From CBDFLS01 sp965249185 (GTDB lineage Bacteria; Chloroflexota; Dehalococcoidia; Lucifugimonadales; Australimonadaceae), in contig CBDFLS010000002.1 in assembly GCA_965249185.1 (NCBI GenBank), positions 744,001 through 808,000 of the forward strand: 64,000 nucleotides of DNA, read 5' to 3'. This document shows positions 25,631 to 33,247 of the stretch, one piece after another. The notes under the pieces were generated by a model. The model saw only the letters and a list, made by a program, of their open reading frames with translations. It ran no database searches and was not told the DNA's origin. The position numbers were made by a program, and so were the translations under genes. Position 1 is the stretch's first letter. Every line of letters starts with the position of its first letter.

Positions 25631-26407
25631 TCAGGACAGCTCGGAAGACTGCGCGGGGCCCCCATCCTCACCCCCGTCGTGGTCCCCATCGTGGCCCCCG
25701 TCCTTGTCATCGAAATCGACGGGAGCTTTACCCAGCGATTGGAGGATGGCGTTGAGGAACGCCTCCTCCGGCACCGCTCCTACGAACTCCACGGCGTCGT
25801 TGATCACGGTCTTGGGCACGCTCATAACGCGGTAGCGGCGGGCCAGGTCGGGGAACTCCTCGGCCTCCACCACCTCGGCGGTAACGTTGGGGTTCACCAT
25901 GGCCAGGGCGTGGGCCACACGGGCCGCCTTGGGACAGTGGGGTCAGGTTGGGGTGACGAACACCTGGAGACGCACCGCCTCCTGGACCGACTCCCGCGCC
26001 GCCTGGGCCACCGCCTCCTGAAGCCGGGGCGCATCCTGCGAGAGCGCCTCGATACTCTCCAGCAGCGTGGCGAACTCGTAGCCCATTGGGATGCCGTAGA
26101 GCTTGAGACGGCCCCCGCTGTCGCCCAGCACCAGCGCGGGGATGCGCTCCACCCCCAGTTCACGGGCCATCGCGGCCCCCTCGCCGTGGAAGTCGTAGAC
26201 CTCCAGCTTCAGCAGGGGCGAGAGACCCGCCAGCTCCTGGACGAGCTCCTGGGTCTCCGCGCAGAACTGGCACTCCGGCCGGCCGGGAACCGTGAGCAGG
26301 CCTCGGGCCGCGGACTGGGTGAACAGCTTGATGGTCACCTCGTCCCGCAGGCTCTCCGCGAACCGCCGGCGCAGGGTCTCCTGGACGGTGGCATCGATAA
26401 TCGGCAT
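25631..26407 (-). CDS. PDO-type glutaredoxin-like protein, candidate selenoprotein (Sec155)
   Basis: A 258-residue protein-disulfide-oxidoreductase-like protein with two thioredoxin folds. Fold 1 has PECQFCAETQ (CxxC). In fold 2 the expected TPTCPHCP reads TPT-UGA-PHCP: TGA at 25943-25945 replaces the first catalytic cysteine and the frame continues with PKAARVAHALAMVNPNV, VPKTVIND and GAVPEEAFLNAIL. A hairpin GGCC-CGTGT-GGCC begins 18 nt after the UGA with G second in the loop, fitting the bacterial SECIS pattern. I infer UxxC selenocysteine rather than a pseudogene. The last 30 or so residues are Asp/Gly/His-rich. It would act in thiol-disulfide exchange. Confidence 0.85.
25913..25925 (-). 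promoter_or_regulatory. Putative bacterial SECIS hairpin in the PDO gene
   Basis: Minus strand GGCC-CGTGT-GGCC: a 4-bp stem with a 5-nt loop whose second base is G, starting 18 nt after the in-frame UGA. Drawn by eye, not folded computationally. Confidence 0.6.
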
Positions 26408-26546
26408 AAAGCGGCTCTCCCTCGGGCGTCGGCCCGAACCTTCCGAGCTCCCCCTCCGAACTCCATTGTACCGCTGTACCGCGCGTCATGTGCCGCCGGG
26501 GAAGCCACTTTTGAGCGAGCGGTTTCCCAGACCACTTCCATTGTTC

Positions 26547-26648
26547 TGTCATGCTGAGTCCGTCCTTCCCATGAAGGACAAGCGGAGCATCTCTCAATAG
26601 ACTAACGACAGGCCCTTCGTCCTTCCTACAGAAGGACTCAGGGTGACA
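26547..26648. repeat. Intergenic imperfect palindrome (MITE-like)
   Basis: The 312-bp gene-free stretch at 26408-26719 contains a 102-bp unit bounded by inverted ends TGTCATGCTGAGTCC and GGACTCAGGGTGACA. A second internal inverted pair is built from GTCCTTCC and GAAGGAC. This resembles short dispersed palindromic elements common between genes in many environmental bacteria. The rest of the stretch shows nothing I can name. Confidence 0.65.
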
Positions 26649-26719
26649 CGAATAATTAGCACGGAGCGGTTACCGGCGTCCCAGGCCGGGGGGCCAACCG
26701 GGACGCAGAGGGCGCCCGG

Positions 26720-27313
26720 CTAATCCCCGGTCTGGCGCAGGGCATGGTAGATGCGATGGAGCGCCGTCACGCCGGAGAGGGCCATCACGATGCCCAGCGC
26801 GTGGAGGGGATACCCCGCCAGCAGGCCTCCGCCGAGGACCATCACCCGCTCGGGCCGGCCCATGAGCCCCACATCGGAGGGCACACCGAGGCTCTCGGCC
26901 CGGGCCCGGAGATAGCTCACCGTTTGTGAGGCCACCAGCGCGCCGACCACCAGGTAGGCCCCCAGCTCATGGCCATCGCGGACATAGAAGACCAGCAGGC
27001 CAAACAGCACCGCCGCCTCGCCCAGGCGGTCGGCGGTCGAATCGAGCAGCGCACCGAACCGGGTCGCCCGCTGTCCAAGCCGGGCCAGGGGGCCGTCCAG
27101 CATATCGAAGGCGGCGCCGGCCAGCATCGCGGCGGCGCCTACCACCAACCGTCCCTCCGACAGGAGATATCCCGACCCTCCGGCCACCGCCAGCCCGGCC
27201 AGCGTCACGGCGTTGGGCGGGACGCGCAAGGCCTGAAGCACGCGTGCCACCGGAACGCTCACGTACCGCTCGGCCAGCGCCCTCGCGCGCAGTCGGGGTG
27301 CCCGCACGGTCAT
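26720..27313 (-). CDS. CDP-alcohol phosphatidyltransferase, probable PIP synthase
   Basis: 197 residues, mostly hydrophobic, with the complete CDP-alcohol phosphotransferase signature D-G-x2-A-R-x8-G-x3-D-x3-D (DGPLARLGQRATRFGALLD then STAD). The family joins CDP-diacylglycerol to an alcohol. Because inositol-3-phosphate synthase and a PimA-like mannosyltransferase are the preceding genes of the operon, phosphatidylinositol-phosphate synthase is the best guess. The ATG overlaps the glycosyltransferase stop by 4 bp (ATGA), giving translational coupling. Phosphatidylglycerophosphate synthase is the alternative. Confidence 0.85.
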   Translation of the reverse strand: MTVRAPRLRARALAERYVSVPVARVLQALRVPPNAVTLAGLAVAGGSGYLLSEGRLVVGAAAMLAGAAFDMLDGPLARLGQRATRFGALLDSTADRLGEAAVLFGLLVFYVRDGHELGAYLVVGALVASQTVSYLRARAESLGVPSDVGLMGRPERVMVLGGGLLAGYPLHALGIVMALSGVTALHRIYHALRQTGD

Positions 27314-28491
27314 AAGGGACCGTTCGCCTGGCTCCGGCGCAACAACAGCAACCGGTAATAGCCGACCACGCGCTGGGCCACACGCTCCCACCGGTACTCC
27401 TCGGCGGTGATGCGGCCCCTCGCGCCCATGTCCTGGCGCAGCGACGGATTGTCGAGAAGCCGGGCGATGCCGGCGGCCAGCTCATCCTCCTGCTTGGGCG
27501 TCACCAGAAGCCCCTCCACGCCATCGCTCATCACACCGCTGTACCCCTCGATCCGGCTGGCGACGATGGGCTTGCCCGAAGCCATGGCCTCCAGCAACAC
27601 GATGCCGAAACTCTCCCCACCCGTTGCGGGAGCGCAGAAGATGTCCGCGGCCTGGTAGTAGCGCGGCAGGTCCTCCCAGGGGACGCCGCCCACCAGCTCC
27701 ACGTTCCGTAGATTGTGCTCGCCGATGATACGCAAACACTCCTCGCCGGGGTTACCCGGCCCCACCACAATCAGCCGCAGCTCCGGATAGTCCCACTGGA
27801 GGCGGCTCGCGGCCCGCAGGAGGTATCGGAGGCCCTTGCGCCGTTCCAGACGCCCCACGAAGAGCAGGTTGAGCTTGCCGTCCCGGTACTGCTCCAGCGG
27901 AGGCATCGGCCGCGAGAACCTGGCCACGTCGATGCCGTTGGGGATGATCTCATACTCGCCGGGAAAGTATTTGCTCACGTAGTCCATGGCCGGCCTGGAG
28001 ACGGCGATACGGCCGTCCAGTTTGCGGAACCACCGCCGGCTGAAGTACCGCCACCACCGATAGATGCGGCTGCTCCGGTAGGCGTGGAAGGTCCCCACGT
28101 TGACCGCATCGGAGCAGGCCAGCACCGTCAGCGGCAGGGTCGGGGCCATGGGCTCGTGGATGTGGACGATGTCGAACTGCTCGTCCTTGAGCAGGGCCCT
28201 TATCTTCGGCTCCAGCCATACGGACAGGGAGATGCGGGCGACGGAGCCGCCGCTGGGGAGGGGCACCGGCCGTCCCAGGGGGATCAGGCCGTCGCCGAGC
28301 TTCTTCTCCTTGGCGTTGGAGACCGGGGCGATGATCTTGACGGTGTGCCCCATCTCCGTGAGCTGCCGCGCGAGGCTGGAGATGTGGTCCATCACGCCGC
28401 CGGGATAGGAGAAGTCGTAGGGAGAGACCAGGGCTACCTTCAGCGGCCGCCCCTCGTCGGCCGAACGGCTGGGGGACCAGAGGGCCGCGAT
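27310..28491 (-). CDS. GT4 glycosyltransferase, PimA-like
   Basis: A GT-B retaining glycosyltransferase. KVALVSPYDFSYPGGVMDHI at the N terminus, HIHEPMAPTLP, RIAVSRPAMDYV, EIIPNGIDVARF and APATGGESFGIVLLEAMASG closely follow mycobacterial PimA, which adds mannose to phosphatidylinositol at the cytoplasmic membrane face. The start is unclear: no ATG, GTG or TTG lies near the conserved N terminus. ATC at 28491 follows AAGGAGGAG by 10 bases, CTG at 28443 sits at the conserved start, and ATG 28578 lies inside ino1. I list the ATC position as provisional. Confidence 0.85.
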   Translation of the reverse strand: MAALWSPSRSADEGRPLKVALVSPYDFSYPGGVMDHISSLARQLTEMGHTVKIIAPVSNAKEKKLGDGLIPLGRPVPLPSGGSVARISLSVWLEPKIRALLKDEQFDIVHIHEPMAPTLPLTVLACSDAVNVGTFHAYRSSRIYRWWRYFSRRWFRKLDGRIAVSRPAMDYVSKYFPGEYEIIPNGIDVARFSRPMPPLEQYRDGKLNLLFVGRLERRKGLRYLLRAASRLQWDYPELRLIVVGPGNPGEECLRIIGEHNLRNVELVGGVPWEDLPRYYQAADIFCAPATGGESFGIVLLEAMASGKPIVASRIEGYSGVMSDGVEGLLVTPKQEDELAAGIARLLDNPSLRQDMGARGRITAEEYRWERVAQRVVGYYRLLLLRRSQANGPL

Positions 28492-28528
28492 TTCCGTAGG
28501 TCTCCTCCTTCCGAACGGAAGGGGCCCG

Positions 28529-29605
28529 CTACGCCCCGTTTTCCGAGATGAAGGCCTCCACCATGTCGTGGGCGTCATCGTCGCGGTGCTGCACCGGCGG
28601 GGACTTCATGAAGTAGGCGCTGGGGCCTTCGAGCGCGCCGCCGATGCCCCTGTCCAGGGCCAGCTTGCAACAGCGGATGGCGTCCACCACCACGCCGGCG
28701 GAGTTGGGGCTATCCCACACCTCCAGCTTCAACTCCAGATTGAGCGGCACATCGCCGAAGGTACGGCCCTCCATACGGATATGGCACCACTTCCGGTCCT
28801 CCAGCCACGGCACGTAGTCGCTGGGGCCCACGTGGATGTTCCGCTCACCCAGGTCGTAGTCGATCTGGGAGGTGACCGCGTTGGTCTTCGACTCCTTCTT
28901 CGACTCGAGCCGCTCCCGCTCCAGCATGTTGTAGAAATCGGTGTTGCCGCCGAAGTTGAGCTGGTAGGTGCGCTCCAGCTTCACGCCCCGCTCCCGGAAG
29001 AGGTTTGCGAGCACCCGGTGCGTGATGGTGGCGCCCACCTGGGACTTGATATCGTCGCCGATGATGGGCAGCCCGGCCTTCTCGAACCGCTTCCGCCAGT
29101 ACGACTCCCGGGCGATGAAGACGGGGATGCAGTTGACCATCCCGCAGCCGGCGGCGAGCACCTGCTCCACGTACCACTTCGTGGCCTCCTCCGACCCCAC
29201 CGGCAGGTAGCTGACCACCACGTCCACCTCCCGCTCCTTGAGGATGGCGGGGATATCGGCGGTGGGCCCGGGGGCCTTGGTAATTATCTTGGAGAGGTAC
29301 TTGCCCAGGCCGTCGTGGGTCATGCCGCGCTCCACCTTGACGCCCGTTAGGGGCACCTCGGCGAAGCGGACCGTGTTGTTGGGCGGCGCGAAGATCGCCT
29401 CGGCCAGGTCCTTGCCCACCTTGTTCTTGTCGATGTCGAAGGCGGCCACCACGTTGATATCGCCGATGTGGTAGTCACCCAGGACCGGATGCATGAGCCC
29501 CGGCACGAACTCGTCCACGGACGCCTCGCGGTACCGGTGCACGCCCTGGACCAGAGAGGAGGCGCAGTTGCCCACGCCGATGATTCCAACGTTAATCTTC
29601 CCCAC
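28529..29605 (-). CDS. ino1: Myo-inositol-1-phosphate synthase
   Basis: Converts glucose-6-phosphate to inositol phosphate with NAD. Landmarks are INVGIIGVGNCASSLVQG (NAD loop), VNCIPVFIAR, GDDIKSQVGATITHRVLA, and LNFGGNTDFYNMLE. The short bacterial/archaeal type, about 358 residues. The GTG start at 29605 follows GAGGAGG with 8-base spacing; the ATG-type frame further up lacks homology. First gene of the inositol-lipid operon. Confidence 0.95.
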   Translation of the reverse strand: MGKINVGIIGVGNCASSLVQGVHRYREASVDEFVPGLMHPVLGDYHIGDINVVAAFDIDKNKVGKDLAEAIFAPPNNTVRFAEVPLTGVKVERGMTHDGLGKYLSKIITKAPGPTADIPAILKEREVDVVVSYLPVGSEEATKWYVEQVLAAGCGMVNCIPVFIARESYWRKRFEKAGLPIIGDDIKSQVGATITHRVLANLFRERGVKLERTYQLNFGGNTDFYNMLERERLESKKESKTNAVTSQIDYDLGERNIHVGPSDYVPWLEDRKWCHIRMEGRTFGDVPLNLELKLEVWDSPNSAGVVVDAIRCCKLALDRGIGGALEGPSAYFMKSPPVQHRDDDAHDMVEAFISENGA

Positions 29606-29779
29606 GTGTGATGCCTCCTCGGACTGCTGACCGCCCAACGGATATTAACAGCCTACGACTGCGGCTTCAAGCGAAGGCGGGCAGGGTGCGACCCTCCACC
29701 TATAAGTGGGGTCCCAAATGATCGCTACCACAAGTGCCTCAAGCCCCCGCCGAAGCCACGATTGGCCATCGGCCAGCAG

Positions 29780-30721
29780 TCACTCCGGCGTGGGCGCGTG
29801 GGGCGAGGGATGGGAGAGGGTGAGCAGCTTCTCCGGCTGCCATACGTTCTGGGCGCGGTTGAACCGGACCACGCCCAGGAACCGGCCGTCGGCGCCGTAA
29901 GCGCGGCGGGCCTCCAGGTGCTGCGCGTAGAGCCCGGCGGAGCGCAGCGAAACGGCCTGGCCCCGGCGCAGGTGGCGCTCGGCGGCGGGCTCGGCCGTTA
30001 CCGGCGCCAGGTCCAGAAGGACCACGTCCGGCGGCGACAGCAGCTCCTGCCACCGTCCGCCGCCCGCCGCCTCCTCGAACCGCTGGGTCGAGACCGCCTC
30101 CTCCAGGCGGAAGGCCCCTGTGCGCAGGCGGACGAGCGCGCTCAGGTGCGCGCCGCAGCCCAGGGCCTCGCCGATGTCATGGCCCAGCGTCCGCATGTAG
30201 AAGCCACGCCCGCACTCGGCCTCCACCGTGACCAGGGGCGGCTCCCACTCCAGCAGCGTCAGGTTGTAGACCGTCACCTCCCGGGAGGGGCGGTCCACCT
30301 CCACACCGGCGCGGGCCAGCTCGTAGAGCCGCTTCCCCTCGTGCTTCAGCGCGCTGTACATGGGCGGCTGCTGCATGATGCTCCCCGTGAAGACCGGCAG
30401 TAGCGCCTCCACCTGCGCACGGGTCACGCCCGAGGGGTCCGCCTCGCTGACCGCGGCGCCCTGGGCGTCGTGGGTATCGGTGGCCACCCCCAGCCGGAAC
30501 TGGGCCCGGTAGAGCTTGCGGCCGTCCACCATCTCCTCCATGAGCCTGGTCGCTTGGCCGAAGCAGATGGGCAGGACGCCAGTGGCGATGGGGTCCAGCG
30601 TGCCGGCGTGGCCCACCCGTTTCACGGAGGTCAGCCGCTTGGTCAGCCGGACCATATCCATGGACGTGGAGCCCAGGGGCTTGTCCAAGTTCAAGATGCC
30701 GTCCACCAGCGGCCTAGCCAT
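29780..30721 (-). CDS. truB: tRNA pseudouridine-55 synthase
   Basis: Makes pseudouridine-55 in the T loop of tRNAs. Landmarks are DGILNLDKPLGSTSMDMV, the catalytic Asp in VGHAGTLDPIATGVLP, FTGSIMQQPPMYSALKHEGK, and CGRGFYMRTLGHDIGEALG. 313 residues. The ATG at 30721 follows GGAGGGC and overlaps the rbfA stop by 8 bp. Last gene of nusA-ylxR-infB-rbfA-truB. Confidence 0.96.
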   Translation of the reverse strand: MARPLVDGILNLDKPLGSTSMDMVRLTKRLTSVKRVGHAGTLDPIATGVLPICFGQATRLMEEMVDGRKLYRAQFRLGVATDTHDAQGAAVSEADPSGVTRAQVEALLPVFTGSIMQQPPMYSALKHEGKRLYELARAGVEVDRPSREVTVYNLTLLEWEPPLVTVEAECGRGFYMRTLGHDIGEALGCGAHLSALVRLRTGAFRLEEAVSTQRFEEAAGGGRWQELLSPPDVVLLDLAPVTAEPAAERHLRRGQAVSLRSAGLYAQHLEARRAYGADGRFLGVVRFNRAQNVWQPEKLLTLSHPSPHAPTPE

Positions 30722-31079
30722 TGCCCTCCATCTCCTCAGTAAGCAGCCTGTCCATAAGCACCTGGACCCGGTCTCCCTCCTGGAGCGCGGTATCGAGAAT
30801 GAACCGCAATCTGGGGACGGAACGCATGCGGAGGCTTTGACGCAGCTCCCGGTGCAGGAAGCCGGCGGATGACTCCAACCCTTGGAGCGCCTCCTGCTGC
30901 CGGTCCGGGCTTCCCAGCACACTGATGCCCACGGAGGCGTGGCGCAGGTCCGGGGAGATCTTCACCCAGGTGATGCTTACCAGCGCCTCCAGCCGGGGGT
31001 CCTTGAGCCGCTCCATCAGAAGCCGGCTTATCTCCTGCCTCAAGAGACCGGCGACGCGGTCGGTGCGCCGGTTTAGCAT
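30714..31079 (-). CDS. rbfA: Ribosome-binding factor A
   Basis: A 30S maturation factor with a KH-like fold. MLNRRTDRVAGLLRQEISRL, KDPRLEALVSITWVKISPDL, and VPRLRFILDTALQEGDRV are typical. I choose ATG 31079 where homology begins; an in-frame start at 31121 would overlap infB. 121 residues. Confidence 0.94.
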   Translation of the reverse strand: MLNRRTDRVAGLLRQEISRLLMERLKDPRLEALVSITWVKISPDLRHASVGISVLGSPDRQQEALQGLESSAGFLHRELRQSLRMRSVPRLRFILDTALQEGDRVQVLMDRLLTEEMEGNG

Positions 31080-31117
31080 GGCACCCCCAGGGCTTTGAAT
31101 AGAGCGTCCGGCGACCG

Positions 31118-32914
31118 TCAAGAGCGCTTGCGGCTTACCTGCTGCTCCCGGTGGGCCTCCATGCTGTCGCCTACCTCAAAGTTGTTGAAGCCATCGAGAG
31201 AGACGCCGCACTCATAGCCGGCGGTCACCTCACGCACATCATCTTTGAACCGCCTGAGGCTGCTGACCTTGCCGTCGAAGAGCTGCTCGCGGTTACGCAG
31301 GACCCGGACCATGGAGTTCCGCGAAATCAGGCCCTCCACCACGGCGCAGCCGGCGGAGACGACGGTCTTGCCCAGGGGAAAGAGGGCCCTGACCTCCAGC
31401 CGCCCATCGATCACGTCCTCGATCGCCGGCTCCAGCATCCCCTCCAGCGCCGCCTGAATATCCTCCGTCAACCGGTAGATGATGTCGTACTGGCGGATCT
31501 CCACGCCCTCCCGGTCGGCCAGGGCCCGGGCGCCCGGCTCGGGACGAGTGTTGAACCCGACGATGATGGCCTGGGAGGCGATTGCCAGCAGCACGTCGCT
31601 CTCGGTGATGGAGCCGGTGGTGGCGTGGATGAGCTTCACCTGTGTCTCCGGCGTGGAGAGCTGGGCCAGTGCCATCTGGACGGCATCGATGCTGCCCTGG
31701 ACATCGGTCTTCAGCACCAGGTCCAGCTCCTTGGCCTGGCCGGATGAGAGCTGGGACTGCAACTGTTCCAGCGAGACCCCATGGGCCTGAACGAGCTGGG
31801 AGGCGCGCTGGCTCTCCTCCACCAGCTCACGGGCGGTACGCTCGTCGGCCACCACGCTCAGACGATCGCCCACCTCTGGGAGCTGGCCAATGCCCAGCAC
31901 CTCCACGGGCGTGGCTGGTCCCGCGCTCTTGATACGGCGGCCGGCGTCGTTCACCAGCGCCTTGACGCGTCCCCGGACCGTTCCCACCACGACGATGTCG
32001 CTCACTCGGAGGGTGCCGGTCTGGACCAGGACCGTGGCCAGAGGGCCACGGCGCGGGTCGGTCCACGCCTCCACCACCACACCCACGGCCTCCCGGTCCG
32101 GATTGGCCTTCAACTCCCCCACCTCGGCCACCACCAGAATACTCTGGAGCAGGTCATCGATGCCTGTTCCCCCCTTGGCCGAAACGGGCACGGAGATCAC
32201 GTCGCCACCCCACTCCTCCACCAGCAGCTCATGCTCCGAGAGCTGACGTTTCACGCGCTCGGGGTCGGCGCCGGGCAGGTCCATCTTGTTAATGGCCACC
32301 AACATCGGCACACCGGCGGCCTTGACATGGTCGATAGCCTCAGCGGTCTGCGGCATCATGCCGTCGTCGGCGGCCACCACCAGCACGGCGATGTCGGTCA
32401 CCTGAGCGCCCCGGGCCCGCATGGCGGTGAAAGCCTCGTGGCCGGGGGTGTCCAGGAAGGTTATGAGGTGGTCCTTATAGTTGACCTGATAGGCGCCGAT
32501 ATGCTGGGTGATACCACCCGCCTCCTTGGCCACCACATTCGTCTGCCGGATGGCGTCCAGGAGGGTGGTCTTGCCGTGGTCCACGTGGCCCAGGATGGTG
32601 ACCACGGGCGGCCGCTCCTTGAGCAGCGATGGGTCCTCCTCCGCCACCGCCATAGCCGCGGCTCGCCCCGTCTCCTCCGCCTGCTTGGCATGATAGCCAA
32701 AGGTCCGTGCCACCTGGGCCGCGGTCTCGAAATCGACGGCCTGGTTAATATTGGCGAAAACGCCCGCGCGCATGAGCTGCTTGATGACCTGGACCGGCTC
32801 GGCCTGAACATAGAGGGCCAGATTGCCCACGGTGACCACTGGCGGCAGCGTCAGCGCCTTGAGGGCGATGCGCCTTGGCTTGGTGGCCTGAGTTGCCGGC
32901 TGCTCTTCGACCAT
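31118..32914 (-). CDS. infB: Translation initiation factor IF-2, short form
   Basis: A GTPase that places initiator tRNA on the 30S subunit. G motifs are ILGHVDHGKTTLLDAIR, TFLDTPGHEAF, and AINKMDLP; domains II-IV follow with TDVQGSIDAVQMAL and NFEVGDSMEAH. At 598 residues it has only the minimal IF2-N region before the G domain, lacking the long variable N terminus of enterobacterial IF2. Cotranscribed with ylxR and rbfA. Confidence 0.97.
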   Translation of the reverse strand: MVEEQPATQATKPRRIALKALTLPPVVTVGNLALYVQAEPVQVIKQLMRAGVFANINQAVDFETAAQVARTFGYHAKQAEETGRAAAMAVAEEDPSLLKERPPVVTILGHVDHGKTTLLDAIRQTNVVAKEAGGITQHIGAYQVNYKDHLITFLDTPGHEAFTAMRARGAQVTDIAVLVVAADDGMMPQTAEAIDHVKAAGVPMLVAINKMDLPGADPERVKRQLSEHELLVEEWGGDVISVPVSAKGGTGIDDLLQSILVVAEVGELKANPDREAVGVVVEAWTDPRRGPLATVLVQTGTLRVSDIVVVGTVRGRVKALVNDAGRRIKSAGPATPVEVLGIGQLPEVGDRLSVVADERTARELVEESQRASQLVQAHGVSLEQLQSQLSSGQAKELDLVLKTDVQGSIDAVQMALAQLSTPETQVKLIHATTGSITESDVLLAIASQAIIVGFNTRPEPGARALADREGVEIRQYDIIYRLTEDIQAALEGMLEPAIEDVIDGRLEVRALFPLGKTVVSAGCAVVEGLISRNSMVRVLRNREQLFDGKVSSLRRFKDDVREVTAGYECGVSLDGFNNFEVGDSMEAHREQQVSRKRS

Positions 32915-32943
32915 AGTTCCTCGGTTCCTCTCCAGAACGGCCC

Positions 32944-33213
32944 TTAGCGGGCGGAAGCTACAGAAGTGGCCAGCCGGCCGCGGTCCTCAGCCGTGACCTC
33001 CGCGCGCAGGGCCCGGGAGAGCCTGCTGCCGCTGAAGGCCCGCTGCCGGCAATCGGGATTGGAGCAGAGGTACGCCCCTCGGCCGGAGCGCTTCCCCGTG
33101 TCATCCACGACCAGCTCGCCGGAGGGCGCATGAACGATCCGGATGAGTTCGCGCTTGTCCGCTTTGGTCCTACAGACCACGCAGGTGCGGAGCGGAACGT
33201 GCTTTTCGCGCAT
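32944..33213 (-). CDS. rnpM: YlxR/RnpM-family RNA-binding protein
   Basis: An 89-residue DUF448 protein. MREKHVPLRTCVVCRTKADK, then LIRIVHAPSGELVVDDTGK and GRGAYLCSNPDC fit the family. In Bacillus this protein binds RNase P RNA and modulates its activity. Located between nusA and infB as usual. ATG at 33213. Confidence 0.92.
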   Translation of the reverse strand: MREKHVPLRTCVVCRTKADKRELIRIVHAPSGELVVDDTGKRSGRGAYLCSNPDCRQRAFSGSRLSRALRAEVTAEDRGRLATSVASAR

Positions 33214-33247
33214 AGACCGCCTCTGATCCTGAAGAGCCGGAAGCACG

